Shown: positions 50,676-59,656, numbered from the stretch's first letter. The stretch: 64,000 nt of DNA from Oerskovia flava (GCF_026163685.1 NZ_JAOXSR010000012.1:1-64000), one strand, 5' to 3'. Numbers and translations: made by a program. The notes: generated from the letters alone by a model not told the origin.

Positions 50676-51157
50676 TCAGCGCCGGGTGGACCGGCGGGTG
50701 GCCCACGCGTCGACCGACCACACGCCGGGCCCGGTGAGCGCCAGGGCCGCGGCGGCGGCTGCGAGGACGAGGACGAGCTCGTACCCGCCGTCGCCCGCGA
50801 AGAACCCGGCCGAGAGGTGGACGAGGAACAGCGCGCCGAGCATGGTGACGGCGTAGAGCGCCGCGACGACGCGCGTGCCGAGGCCGAGCAGCAGGGCGAC
50901 GCCGCCGACGAGCTCGAAGAGTGCCACCGCCGGACCGGCCACGCCGGCGGCCGGGATGCCCATGTCGCCGAACGCGGCGCCCGTCCCGCTCAGCGTGAAC
51001 GTGAAGACCTTCTGGGCGCCGTGCGCGATCATCACGATCGCGAGCACGACCCGCAGGACGAGAAGCCCTGCGGCGGTGGCCGACGGGTGGTGGAGACGAG
51101 CACGCTGTGCGCGCGAGTGGTCTGGGTGGTCGACGAGGTGGCAGAGCTCGTGGGCAT
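50676..51157 (-). pseudogene. DoxX family membrane protein with an apparent N-terminal frameshift
   Basis: The ATG at 51157 has a strong GGAGGA site and opens MPTSSATSSTTQTTRAHSVL, but that frame soon stops. The DoxX body (LLVLRVVLAIVMIAHGAQKVF ... GGVALLLGLGTRVVAALYA ...) lies in another frame with its first in-frame start (GTG) only at 51047, inside the first membrane helix. One indel near 51068-51078 would join the two parts into a normal DoxX protein of about 160 residues. Sequencing error or a genuine mutation are both possible. Confidence 0.6.
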
Positions 51158-51189
51158 CGGATGATCCTCCGGGAGGCGCTGTCGGACGG

Positions 51190-51213
51190 CAATAGTTGAA
51201 GAGTCAACGATTG
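51190..51213. promoter_or_regulatory. MarR-type palindrome before the DoxX gene
   Basis: CAAT-A-GTTGA-AGAG-TCAAC-G-ATTG is a 24-base inverted repeat with one internal mismatched pair, 33 bases upstream of the DoxX ATG. The form is typical of MarR-family redox sensors that control DoxX genes, but no marR gene is nearby. Confidence 0.6.
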
Positions 51214-51258
51214 CGACGGTATCAGACAGGGTCGTTTCGGGCCTTTCGCCCTGTCTCG

Positions 51259-53874
51259 TCAGATCTTCGCGGGATCAACCGTCGCCCGGTCGGACGATTC
51301 GCCTGCCGTGCCCGCCGTGTCGGTGTGCGGGTGACGTCGTTCGAGGGCGGACCCTTCGACGTCGACGTCGGGCAGGATGCGGTCGAGCCACCGCGGCAGC
51401 CACCACGCCTTGTCACCCGCGAGGTGCATGAGGGCGGGGACGAGCAGCATCCGGACGACGAACGCGTCGACGAGGACGCCGAACGCGAGCGCGAACCCGA
51501 TGGGGCGGATCATCGCGCTGTGCGAGAAGACGAAACCGCCGAAGACGGAGATCATGATGATCGCGGCGGCGGTCACGACGGCCCGGCCGGCTCGCAGGCC
51601 CTGCACGACGGCGAGGCGCGCCGGGGTGCCGTGGGCGTACGCCTCCCGCATGCCGGTGCCGAGGAACAGCATGTAGTCCATGGCGAGCCCGAACAGGATG
51701 CCGACGAGGATCGTGGGCAGGAAGTTCAGGACCGGGCCGGGGCTCTCGACGCCGAAGACGCCGGAGAGCCAGCCCCACTGGTAGATCGCGACGACGCCGC
51801 CGAGCGCCGCGAAGTAGGACAGGATGAAGCCGAGGGTCGCGATGACGGGCACGAAGATCGACCGGAAGACCAGGATGAGGATGATGAGCGACAGCCCGAC
51901 GACCACGGCGAGGTAGAACGGCAGCGCGCCGGCCAGCTTCTCCGAGATGTCGATGTTGCCGCTCGCGGCACCGGCGACACCGATCGGGTAGGTGCCCTGG
52001 TCGCCGTCGAGGGGTGAGAGTCCGCGCAGCGAGTGGACGAGCTCCTCGGTGGACTCGCTCGTGGGTCCCTCGGCCGGGATCACCTGGAACGCGGCGAGCG
52101 ACCCGTCCTCGGAGCTCCCGATCGGTGCGACGGCGACCACGTCGTCCTGCGCGAACAGGGCCTGCGCGACGTCGACCTGGGTAGCGAGCACGTCCTCGTC
52201 CCCGGACGCCACGGGGACCTCCGCGACCACGAGGAGCGCGCCGTTGACACCCTCCCCGAACTCGGTGGCGATCGTGTCGTACGCCCGGTACTGGGTGGAG
52301 TCGTGCGACTCGGTGGAGCCGTCCGGGAGGTTGAGCCGCAGGTCGAGGGCGGGGATCGCGATGACGAGCAGCCCGACGACGCCGATGAGCACGCGACCCA
52401 CGGCCCGCCCGGTCGACAGGGGTCGCAACGCCGGGGTGGCCGGTGCGGTCCCCGCAGGTGCGGCGTCCGGGGCGGCGTCGGTCCGGCCCGACGGCGCAGG
52501 GTGCGTCGCGGCGAGCGCGGCCCGTTCCTTGCGGCTGAGGATGCGCTCGCCCACGAGGCTCAGGAGGGCCGGGGTGAGGGTGATCGCGACGAGCACGGCG
52601 ATGGCGACGCACATCGCGCCGACCGTGCCCATGAGCCCGAGGAACGGGATCCCGGTGACGTTGAGGGCGAGCAGGGCGATGAGCACGGTCGCTCCGGCGA
52701 ACACCACGGCGTTGCCCGAGGTGCCGTTCGCGAGCGCGATCGACTCCTGGACGCCGTAGCCCTCCTTGAGCTGCCGCCGGTGGCGGTTGACGATGAACAG
52801 GGAGTAGTCGATCCCGACGGCGAGGCCGAGCATCAGCCCGAGCATGGGCGTCACGGACGCCATGTCCACCACGCCGGACAGCGACATGGCCCCGAGCGCG
52901 CCGATGCCGACGCCGATGAACGCCGTGAGGATCGGCAGGCCGGCACCGATCAGCGTGCCGAGCATCACGAGGAGCACGATCGCGGCGACCGCGACGCCGA
53001 CGATCTCGCCGACGCCGAGCAGGTCGGGCACCCCGGCCGCGATGTCCGAGGAGAAGTCGACCTGCACACCCTCGACGGGACGCTCCTCGAAGGCCGCGAC
53101 GACGGCGTCCTTGGTCTCCTGGGTGATGTCCATCTGGGCGTCGGTGAACGAGACCGGGGCGACCGCGGCGCCGCCGTCCTCGGACACGGTGCGGATCTCT
53201 GCCGCCATGTCGAGCAGGGCCGTGCCCTGCTCGAGCTGCGCGCCACGCCGCTCGAGCTCGGCCGTCTGCGTCTCGAGCGCGGTGGACTGCTCCTCGAGCG
53301 TGGCCAGGCCCTGGTCGATCCGCGTCTGCTGGGCGTCCAGTTCGGCCTCCGCCTGGGCGAGCAGCCCGGCCGCCTCCGCCTGGGCGCGGGCCTCGTCGAG
53401 GGCCACCTGCCCAGCCTCGAGCTCTGCCCGGGCGTCGTCGATCTCGGTGCGGCCGGCCTCGATCTGGGCGGCGCCGTCGTCGATCTGCGCGCGCCCGCTC
53501 TCGAGCTGGGCCTGCTGCTCCGCACGGTCGGCCTCGGTCGCGAACGGGTTGATCACGGCCTCGACGCCGTCGACGCCGGAGGCCGCCTCGATGACCTCGC
53601 CCAGCGCGGTCTGCTGTTCCTCGGTGAACGCGGAGCCGTCGTCGGTCTGCAGCACGACGGTGCCGGTACCGCCCGATGCCGCGGGGAACTCGGTGGCGAG
53701 CTGCTCGGTGATCTCCGCCGTCGGGGTGTCCGGGATGGAGAAGCTGTTGGCGAGCGTGCCGCCGCCCAGCGCGAACGCGACGCCGACGGCGACGAGGAGT
53801 GCGAACCATGCGGCGACGACGGTACGGGCGCGGCGCGCGGCGGCGCGCCCGACGCGGTAGAGGAGCTCAGCCAT
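51259..53874 (-). CDS. MMPL family transporter
   Basis: An 871-residue RND-superfamily exporter of the MMPL type with 11-12 predicted membrane helices in two clusters. A long charged helical segment in the first extracellular domain (about 110-230, repeats like AQIEAGRTEIDDARAELEAGQ) should form a coiled coil, as in Gram-positive YdgH/YdfJ-like proteins. Motifs GLAVGIDYSLFIVNRHR and FGLAMDYMLFLGTGMRE carry the proton-relay Asp-Tyr pairs. The TetR gene overlaps its start by 8 bases. Substrate could be a lipid or drug. Confidence 0.9.
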   Translation of the reverse strand: MAELLYRVGRAAARRARTVVAAWFALLVAVGVAFALGGGTLANSFSIPDTPTAEITEQLATEFPAASGGTGTVVLQTDDGSAFTEEQQTALGEVIEAASGVDGVEAVINPFATEADRAEQQAQLESGRAQIDDGAAQIEAGRTEIDDARAELEAGQVALDEARAQAEAAGLLAQAEAELDAQQTRIDQGLATLEEQSTALETQTAELERRGAQLEQGTALLDMAAEIRTVSEDGGAAVAPVSFTDAQMDITQETKDAVVAAFEERPVEGVQVDFSSDIAAGVPDLLGVGEIVGVAVAAIVLLVMLGTLIGAGLPILTAFIGVGIGALGAMSLSGVVDMASVTPMLGLMLGLAVGIDYSLFIVNRHRRQLKEGYGVQESIALANGTSGNAVVFAGATVLIALLALNVTGIPFLGLMGTVGAMCVAIAVLVAITLTPALLSLVGERILSRKERAALAATHPAPSGRTDAAPDAAPAGTAPATPALRPLSTGRAVGRVLIGVVGLLVIAIPALDLRLNLPDGSTESHDSTQYRAYDTIATEFGEGVNGALLVVAEVPVASGDEDVLATQVDVAQALFAQDDVVAVAPIGSSEDGSLAAFQVIPAEGPTSESTEELVHSLRGLSPLDGDQGTYPIGVAGAASGNIDISEKLAGALPFYLAVVVGLSLIILILVFRSIFVPVIATLGFILSYFAALGGVVAIYQWGWLSGVFGVESPGPVLNFLPTILVGILFGLAMDYMLFLGTGMREAYAHGTPARLAVVQGLRAGRAVVTAAAIIMISVFGGFVFSHSAMIRPIGFALAFGVLVDAFVVRMLLVPALMHLAGDKAWWLPRWLDRILPDVDVEGSALERRHPHTDTAGTAGESSDRATVDPAKI

Positions 53875-54565
53875 GGGGGTCCTTCGGACGAGGGCGGGTC
53901 GGTGGAGTGGTGCGGGCTGACCCGTGGCCGTGGCGTGAGGTCTCCAGGAGCTGCTCCAGGAGCTGGTCCCAGGTGCGGCGCGACGCAGGGTCGTCGCCTC
54001 CGCCGGTCAGTGCCCACCAGTGGCGGTGGATGACGATCAGACCGCTCACCAGGCCTCCGACGAGGAGGTGGACGGTCAGCTCGTCGGCGCCGGGGTGGCG
54101 GCGCAGCATCGCCGCGGCCAGACGCTCGCTCAGCAGGGTGAACGAGTGCAGCAGCAGCACGGCCTGGTGCGCGGACGGCGCGGAGCCCTCCGCACCGAGC
54201 ACTCGCGTGAGGTACGACATCGGGGCGACGAGGTCGGTGGACCGGAGCGCGTCGGCGACCTCCTCGAACATCGCGGACGACGCGTCGTCGTCGGCCGTGC
54301 TCGCGGCGACCGAGGCGCTCGTCGCACTCTCCAGCGCGTCGACCACCGCACCGAGCCGGTCGCTGCACACCGCGGTCACGACGTCGTCGACCGACGCGAA
54401 GTGGTTGAACACGGTGCGCCGTGAGACGTCGGCCCGATCGGCGAGCTCGTCGACCGTGAAGTGGGCGCCGTCCCGCTCGTCCATGAGCGCCGCCGCCGCC
54501 GTGACGATGGCGTTGCGGTAGCGCGACCGGAGGGCCGCACGGCGATCGGGGGAGGGCTCGGGCAC
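53867..54565 (-). CDS. TetR family transcriptional regulator
   Basis: A 232-residue TetR protein (helix-turn-helix about 35-58, TVDELADRADVSRRTVFNHF) with a helical C-terminal domain and a Pro/Arg-rich tail. It overlaps the start of the MMPL exporter gene, so the two form an operon. The dyad TGCACTGAGTGCA at 54588-54600 upstream is a likely operator. Confidence 0.9.
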   Translation of the reverse strand: MPEPSPDRRAALRSRYRNAIVTAAAALMDERDGAHFTVDELADRADVSRRTVFNHFASVDDVVTAVCSDRLGAVVDALESATSASVAASTADDDASSAMFEEVADALRSTDLVAPMSYLTRVLGAEGSAPSAHQAVLLLHSFTLLSERLAAAMLRRHPGADELTVHLLVGGLVSGLIVIHRHWWALTGGGDDPASRRTWDQLLEQLLETSRHGHGSARTTPPTRPRPKDPHG

Positions 54566-54587
54566 TTACTTACACTAGGTGCACGGA

Positions 54588-54600
54588 TGCACTGAGTGCA
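54588..54600. promoter_or_regulatory. Dyad TGCAC-TGA-GTGCA in the TetR/PPOX divergent promoter
   Basis: A perfect 5+5 inverted repeat with another GTGCAC half-site just upstream (54579-54584), in the 108-base gap between the TetR gene and the PPOX-fold gene. A probable TetR operator. Confidence 0.45.
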
Positions 54601-54673
54601 ACCTCCGGTCGGTTGCCGAGGTGCCGCTCCGCCTCCTGCCGTACGGTCGAGACCGGACCACCGAGGAGGCCTC

Positions 54674-55099
54674 ATGTCCCGACCGCCGCTGCCGCCCGAC
54701 ACCATCGAGCTGCTCCGCCGCCCCAACCCGGCCGTCATGGCCACCCTGCGCTCCGACGGCACCCCCGTCTCCGCCGCCACCTGGTACCTGTGGGAGGACG
54801 ACGGTCGCGTCCTCGTCAACCTCGACGCGCAGCGCGTGCGCCTGGGGCACCTGCGCCGCGACCCCCGGGTGACGCTCACCGCGCTCGCGGGCGACGACTG
54901 GTACACGCACGTCACCGTCATCGGCCGCGCCACCGAGCTGCGCGGCGACGACGACCTCGTCGGCATCGACCGCCTCTCGCAGCACTACACCGGGCGGTCG
55001 TACCCCGAGCGCTCGCGACCACGCGTGAACGCGTGGATCACCGTCGACCGGTGGCACGGGTGGGGCGCGGCGAAGGACAGCGACCAGGCCTCGACCTGA
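54674..55099 (+). CDS. PPOX class F420-dependent oxidoreductase-like protein
   Basis: A 141-residue split-barrel flavin or F420-binding protein: LLRRPNPAVMATLRSDGTPVSAATWYLWEDDGRVLVN and RRDPRVTLTALAGDDWYTHVTVIGRATEL are typical of actinobacterial F420-dependent PPOX proteins. GAGGAGGCC precedes the ATG. It likely uses F420 for a reduction; substrate unknown. Confidence 0.87.
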   Translation: MSRPPLPPDTIELLRRPNPAVMATLRSDGTPVSAATWYLWEDDGRVLVNLDAQRVRLGHLRRDPRVTLTALAGDDWYTHVTVIGRATELRGDDDLVGIDRLSQHYTGRSYPERSRPRVNAWITVDRWHGWGAAKDSDQAST

Positions 55100-55113
55100 C
55101 CGTCAGGCGGCTC

Positions 55114-55569
55114 TCAGCCGTCGTCGCGACGCGTGGAGCGAGGGCCGCCGCGCAGCTGCTTGGTCTGACCGCGCTGCTTCTTCGCGGCCAGACGGCGCTC
55201 CTGGGAGCCGCGCGTCGGGCGGGTGGCGCGGCGGCCCTTCGCCGGCGGGGCGATGCCCTCGGCGACGAGCGAGACGAGCCGCCGGGACGCCGCGGCCCGG
55301 TTGCGGAGCTGTTCGCGGTGCTCCGACGCGGCGACCGTGAGGACGCCGTCGACCAGGCGGGGACCGAGGCGCTCCGTGAGCCGGGCGCGCTGGGTCGCAG
55401 TGAGGACGGCGGACCCGGTCACGTCCCACGAGAGCTCCACCCGGGAGTCGGTCGTGTTGACGCCCTGCCCGCCCGGGCCCGACGAGCGGGAGAAGCGCCA
55501 GGTCAGCTCGGCCTGCGGGATCGTCAGCGCAGGCGTCACCGGCAGGCCGGAGCGGGTCGGGGAAGGCAC
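55114..55569 (-). CDS. arfB: Alternative ribosome-rescue factor ArfB (peptidyl-tRNA hydrolase)
   Basis: A 151-residue release-factor-like protein with the catalytic GGQ motif (RSSGPGGQGVNTTDSRVEL) and a basic, Lys/Arg-rich C-terminal tail (RGSQERRLAAKKQRGQTKQLRGG) that enters the empty mRNA channel, as in E. coli YaeJ/ArfB. It frees ribosomes stalled without a stop codon. The GTG start at 55569 has no clear ribosome site, so the exact start is uncertain. Confidence 0.9.
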   Translation of the reverse strand: MPSPTRSGLPVTPALTIPQAELTWRFSRSSGPGGQGVNTTDSRVELSWDVTGSAVLTATQRARLTERLGPRLVDGVLTVAASEHREQLRNRAAASRRLVSLVAEGIAPPAKGRRATRPTRGSQERRLAAKKQRGQTKQLRGGPRSTRRDDG

Positions 55570-55626
55570 ACGACCATCGTGCCCCACGGCTGGCTGGCGC
55601 GGGGGCGCGTGCGAGATGCTGGGCCG

Positions 55627-55917
55627 ATGGAGCTCGAGCTCAGCGGAGAGATCTGGTACTGGCGAGGTCCCGCCCCGTTCTACTTCGTCACGGTGCCACC
55701 GGACGAGAGCGCCCGGCTGCACGACGTCGCGTCGTCGGTCACCTACGGGTGGGGGATGATCCCCGTCGTCGCGCGCATCGGGTCGACCGAGTGGGAGACC
55801 TCGCTGTTCCCGCGCGACGACCTCTACGTCGTCCCGCTGAAGGCGCGGGTGCGTCGGTCCGAGCAGATCGACGACGGCGACACGGTGACCGTCCGCCTGA
55901 CGGTGAGCGTCCGATGA
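55627..55917 (+). CDS. DUF1905 domain-containing protein
   Basis: A 96-residue protein of the DUF1905 family, small beta-barrel: LSGEIWYWRGPAPFYFVTVPPD, YGWGMIPVVARIGSTEWETSLFPRDDLYVVPLKARVR, all typical. No known function. The following gene overlaps its stop (ATGA). Confidence 0.88.
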   Translation: MELELSGEIWYWRGPAPFYFVTVPPDESARLHDVASSVTYGWGMIPVVARIGSTEWETSLFPRDDLYVVPLKARVRRSEQIDDGDTVTVRLTVSVR

Positions 55918-56612
55918 TGCGGAGGTCCGATGATGTGGAGCGGCCGATGATGACCTGGGAGCCCGACGTCGGGCGCGGGGCCTGGCTCGCGGGGCCGTTC
56001 GAGGACGTGTGGCCCGTGCCGCGCGGCTTCGACGCGGCGGTCGCGGCGCTCCACCCGGCGGACGAGGACGGAACCCGCGAGCGCGGACGTCTCGACGTCG
56101 AGCTGCTCGCGGGCGTGGCCCGGCACCTCGCCGCGCACACGTCCACCCCGCAGGACGGTGTGGCGGCGATCTGGGAGGGCTGGGGCGGCCTCGTCTCGGC
56201 GTCCGGCCGCGCGCCCCTGGTCGACCCCGGCCGGGTGGGCTTCTTCGCGGGGATCGCCGGGGGGCTGAGCGAGCGGTGGCGCCGCCGCGGCGAGCCGGCG
56301 CCGGACCCCGGGATCCTGCCACCGGAGGTCGCCGCCGGACCGCGGTTCCGACTGCCGCCCGGCGGCGACTACATCCTCTTCCGCGCCGGGGCGAAGCGTT
56401 TCGTCGACCCGCGGTGGGTCGACGACGCCCCGTGGCTGGACGCGGTCGGGCGGCACTCCCCGGAGACGCCGAGCCTCCTGTGGCCTGACGACCACGCGTG
56501 GGTGCTCGTGACGGACACCGAGGCCGACCGGACCGTCGTCGCCGGGTCCCGCGCCCTCGTCGACGCGCTCACCCGCGACAAGACGATCGAGACCGCGCCC
56601 GCTCACTGGTGA
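55914..56612 (+). CDS. Hypothetical protein
   Basis: A 232-residue protein from the ATG at 55914 that overlaps the DUF1905 stop. Three CCGATGATG elements (55912-55952) give several possible starts; ATG 55947 has GGAGCGG before it. The sequence is tryptophan- and arginine-rich (DVWPVPRGFDAAVAALHP, AAIWEGWGGLVSASG, PPGGDYILFRAGAKRF, SLLWPDDHAWVLVTDTEAD), with no recognised domain and no membrane segment. Coupled translation suggests a link with DUF1905. Confidence 0.72.
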   Translation: MMRRSDDVERPMMTWEPDVGRGAWLAGPFEDVWPVPRGFDAAVAALHPADEDGTRERGRLDVELLAGVARHLAAHTSTPQDGVAAIWEGWGGLVSASGRAPLVDPGRVGFFAGIAGGLSERWRRRGEPAPDPGILPPEVAAGPRFRLPPGGDYILFRAGAKRFVDPRWVDDAPWLDAVGRHSPETPSLLWPDDHAWVLVTDTEADRTVVAGSRALVDALTRDKTIETAPAHW

Positions 56613-56681
56613 GCGCACCTCGCGACCCCGGCGTCGTGCGCCTACCGTGAAGCACCCGACGCCGACCGACCCAGGAGCAGC

Positions 56682-57125
56682 ATGCCGAGCGACCTCACGC
56701 TGAAGACGATGAACGTCGTGCACCGTGCACTGATGAAGGTCACGGGCGGGCGGGTCGGTGCGCGCGTCGGCACGATGCCCGCGCTCGAGCTGACGACCGT
56801 CGGGCGGAGGTCGGGCCAGCAGCGCTCGGTCATGCTCACGGCGCCGCTCGTGCTGGGGGACACGCTCGTCGTCGTCGCGTCCCGCGGTGGTGACGACGTG
56901 CACCCCGCCTGGTACCTGAACCTGCGGGACAACCCGGAGGTGCTGGTCGCCGTCTCGGGCGGCGAGCGCCGGGCGATGTCCGCGCGAGCGGCCTCGCCGC
57001 AGGAGCGCGAGGACCTCTGGCCGCGGGTCGTCGAGGACTGGCCGCTGTACGGGAAGTACCAGACCCGCACCACGCGCGAGATCCCCCTGGTCCTCCTCGA
57101 GCCGCGCGAGGCTGCCGCCGCGTAG
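56682..57125 (+). CDS. Ddn-like deazaflavin (F420)-dependent nitroreductase family protein
   Basis: A 147-residue split-barrel protein of the Ddn/deazaflavin-dependent reductase family: LELTTVGRRSGQQRSVMLTAPLVLGDTLVVVASRGGDDVHPAWYLNLRDNPEV is the family hallmark. The end (YGKYQTRTTREIPLVLLEP) also fits. It uses F420H2 to reduce quinones or nitro compounds in characterised members. Confidence 0.9.
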   Translation: MPSDLTLKTMNVVHRALMKVTGGRVGARVGTMPALELTTVGRRSGQQRSVMLTAPLVLGDTLVVVASRGGDDVHPAWYLNLRDNPEVLVAVSGGERRAMSARAASPQEREDLWPRVVEDWPLYGKYQTRTTREIPLVLLEPREAAAA

Positions 57126-57211
57126 CGCCGAACAGCTCGTCCGTCGTGCGCGGGGGCGACGTCGTGGCACGGTACGGCCCGACGTCGCGGGGTGGCCGCT
57201 AGGCTCGCGGC

Positions 57212-57679
57212 ATGTCGGACGAGCGCGTGGTGGCGTGGGGTGCGGAGCTGCGGGCCGTGCACCGGCGCTTGCGCGCCGCGCTCGACCTCGCGCGCGAGAC
57301 CGTCGAGGACGCCGCCTCCGCCGCGCAGCCGTCGCGGGACCTCCTGCTCTACTGCCGCGGGTTCTGTGCCGCGCTCACGGGCCACCACCGGGGAGAGGAC
57401 CGCAGCCTCTTCGCCCTGGTGCTCGACGAGCGCCCCGACCTGGCACCGGTCGTCGACCGGCTGAAGCAGGACCACAGCATGATCGACCACCTGGTCGGTG
57501 CGCTCGAGCACGCCGTCACGTCCGGGGCGGGCCGGGACACGGTGCTCGGGCACCTCGACGGGATCGACGCCGTGATGGAGAACCACTTCCGGTACGAGGA
57601 GAAGGAGCTGGTCGCCGTCCTCGACGGTGTGCACCGACCCGAGCTCGACCGGCAGGAGCTGTTCGGCCCCCTGGCGTGA
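57212..57679 (+). CDS. Hemerythrin domain-containing protein
   Basis: A 155-residue four-helix bundle protein with a hemerythrin-like domain: LRAVHRRLRAAL, GHHRGEDRSLFALV, LKQDHSMIDHLVGALEH and ENHFRYEEKELV supply the His/Glu ligands of a di-iron site. Such proteins may sense oxygen or iron or handle NO. It is convergent with an Lrp regulator, with a hairpin between them. Confidence 0.88.
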   Translation: MSDERVVAWGAELRAVHRRLRAALDLARETVEDAASAAQPSRDLLLYCRGFCAALTGHHRGEDRSLFALVLDERPDLAPVVDRLKQDHSMIDHLVGALEHAVTSGAGRDTVLGHLDGIDAVMENHFRYEEKELVAVLDGVHRPELDRQELFGPLA

Positions 57680-57684
57680 GCGCG

Positions 57685-57702
57685 GCAGCGCGCGTGCGCT
57701 GC
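57685..57702. terminator. Bidirectional hairpin between hemerythrin and Lrp genes
   Basis: GCAGCGC-GCGT-GCGCTGC is a perfect 7-bp stem with a 4-base loop in the 27-base gap between two convergent genes. Confidence 0.5.
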
Positions 57703-57706
57703 ACGC

Positions 57707-58144
57707 TCAGGGGGCGGTAGACGCCCCGCGCAGGGCCAGCCGGGTCTGGGTCTGCGCGGTGCCTGCCTCCTTCTTGAGCCGTCGGAGCAGGTGGTCGAGC
57801 GCCGCGGTGTCGCGGGCGCGGACCCGCAGCAGATAGTCGTACGGTCCGGTGACGTGCACGGCGTCCGTGATCTGGGGCTCGGCGACGGCCCAGGTGAGGA
57901 ACGCCTCCGAGTCGCGGTCGGGGTGGAGCCGGACGTCGATGAACGCTTCCAGCCCGGCCGCAGGGTCCGGGCGGTCGGAGCCCAGCACGGCCCGGTAGCC
58001 GAGGATCACGCCGCTGCGCTCCAGCCGGCGCACCCGCGCGACGGTGGCGTTCGTGCTCAGCCCGACCTGTCGCCCGATCGCACTGAACGAAGCGCGGCCG
58101 TCGTCCCGGAGGATGCCGAGAATCTGCTCGTCGAGGTCGTCCAT
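57707..58144 (-). CDS. Lrp/AsnC family transcriptional regulator
   Basis: A 145-residue Lrp/AsnC protein: N-terminal helix-turn-helix (DDLDEQILGILRDDGRASFSAIGRQVGLSTNATVARVRRLE) and RAM domain with ITDAVHVTGPYDYLLRV. It is divergent from a LysE-type exporter gene, the usual pairing in which an amino acid activates export through the regulator. Start is the ATG at 58144; the frame is open upstream. Confidence 0.91.
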   Translation of the reverse strand: MDDLDEQILGILRDDGRASFSAIGRQVGLSTNATVARVRRLERSGVILGYRAVLGSDRPDPAAGLEAFIDVRLHPDRDSEAFLTWAVAEPQITDAVHVTGPYDYLLRVRARDTAALDHLLRRLKKEAGTAQTQTRLALRGASTAP

Positions 58145-58197
58145 GTGGTGAATCGTCCCACGGTAACGGTGCGATACGGCGGTCTGCGCTGTGAAGG

Positions 58198-58848
58198 GTG
58201 GTGACATTGGCACGTGTGGAGCACCTCCCCGTTCTCGTCGCAGGCCTCGTCGCCGGGCTCGGCGTCGCCGTGCCGCTCGGGGCCATCGGGGTGCTGCTCG
58301 TCCAGGAGGGAGCGTCCCGTGGTCGAGCTGGGGGAGCACCCGCGGCCGTCGCGGTGGCGAGCGTCGACCTGCTCTACTGCGTCGCTGCCGTCCTCGGTGG
58401 GTCCGCCGCTGCGCCGGTGGTCGCGACATGGGGGCCGTGGCCGCAGGTGGTGGGCGGCGCGGCGCTCGTCGCGATCGCCGCGGTCGGCCTGGTGCGCTCC
58501 CGGCGCACGGCACCCGGCGCGGCGCGCGAGACCACCGCCGGCCGCGGGTCGTCGTGGCGTCGATACGCCCTGTTCTTCGGCCTGACCGCGATCAACCCCG
58601 CGACGCTGGTCTACTTCGCCGCGATCGTCACCGGGCTGTCCAGCATCACGACGTCCGCCGAGGCCGCAGCGGCCTTCGTCGTCGGGGTCGGGCTCGCCTC
58701 CTTGGGCTGGCAGCTGCTGCTCGTCGTCGCCGGTGCGTTCCTGCACGGGAGAGCGGGCCCACGGCTGCACGCGGTGACCTCGCTGGTCGGCAACGGCGTC
58801 GTCGGTGTCCTCGGTGTGTCGATGATCGGCGCCGGACTGCTCGGGTAG
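58198..58848 (+). CDS. LysE family translocator
   Basis: A 216-residue membrane protein of the LysE/RhtB family with six predicted helices; VPLGAIGVLLVQEGASRG is the conserved N-terminal loop and TAINPATLVYFAAI the second-half motif. GTG at 58198 or 58201 starts it. Divergent from the Lrp gene, so probably an amino-acid exporter under its control. Confidence 0.88.
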   Translation: MVTLARVEHLPVLVAGLVAGLGVAVPLGAIGVLLVQEGASRGRAGGAPAAVAVASVDLLYCVAAVLGGSAAAPVVATWGPWPQVVGGAALVAIAAVGLVRSRRTAPGAARETTAGRGSSWRRYALFFGLTAINPATLVYFAAIVTGLSSITTSAEAAAAFVVGVGLASLGWQLLLVVAGAFLHGRAGPRLHAVTSLVGNGVVGVLGVSMIGAGLLG

Positions 58849-58949
58849 CGCGGCGCGAGGCGTCCCTGGCTCGCGAGTGCCCGGTCGTGGTGCCTACCGT
58901 CGAGCACGCTCCGAGCGGCGGGGCGTACCTGGGTCGAGAGGAGCACGAC

Positions 58950-59528
58950 ATGACCCCCGCACTGCGTTCCGTACCGATCCTCCGCCGTCTGGCACGCGGG
59001 GTCGAGGACGCCGCCGGGCTGGACCCGCACGCCGCGAGGATCCGCCGGGTCGCCGACGCCGTCGTCCCCTCGTCAGGCCGCGTGCGGGCCGAGCTGCACG
59101 GGCGCTCGATCGGGCACGCCGCGCACGCGGCGCTCACGGACCTCCCCGTGGGGCTGTGGACGAGCGCCGCGGTGCTCGACCTCACCGCCGGTGACCAGGG
59201 GGCCCTCGCGGCCCGCCGGCTCGTCGGGCTCGGCGTCCTCGCCACGGTCCCCACCGTGCTGACCGGGCTCGCCGACTACCTCGCCGTCGACGGCAAGGGG
59301 CGGCGCGTCGGCGCTGCCCATGCGTCGCTCAACGGCGTGGCCACCGCCCTGTACGGGGCGTCGTGGTTGCTGAGACGCAAGGGGCGCCGGGGTGCGGGCA
59401 TGGCGGCATCCACGCTCGGTCTCGCGATCGGAGGAACCGGAGCGTTCCTCGGCGGCCACCTCGCCCACGCGCTGCGCGAGCCCCCGGCCGGCCTCGCCGT
59501 GGAGGACGCTCCCGCAGACTCGCCGTGA
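58950..59528 (+). CDS. DUF2231 domain membrane protein
   Basis: A 192-residue membrane protein with four predicted helices in the DUF2231 region (about 55-175). SIGHAAHAALTDLPVGLWTSAAVLDL and GLADYLAVDGKGRRVGAAHASLN match the family, which often links to Rieske proteins, and the histidines may bind heme or metal. GAGAGGAGC precedes the ATG. Function unknown. Confidence 0.86.
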   Translation: MTPALRSVPILRRLARGVEDAAGLDPHAARIRRVADAVVPSSGRVRAELHGRSIGHAAHAALTDLPVGLWTSAAVLDLTAGDQGALAARRLVGLGVLATVPTVLTGLADYLAVDGKGRRVGAAHASLNGVATALYGASWLLRRKGRRGAGMAASTLGLAIGGTGAFLGGHLAHALREPPAGLAVEDAPADSP

Positions 59529-59656
59529 GCGCCCCCGGGACGGCACTCGTGAGGGAGGTCGGCGCGGAGTTCACGCGGTCTGCGTGATGCCCCGCACGTG
59601 GCGACGCGCCTAGCGTCGATCACGTCCGGTCTGACCCGTCGTCGAGGGGAACGGTC

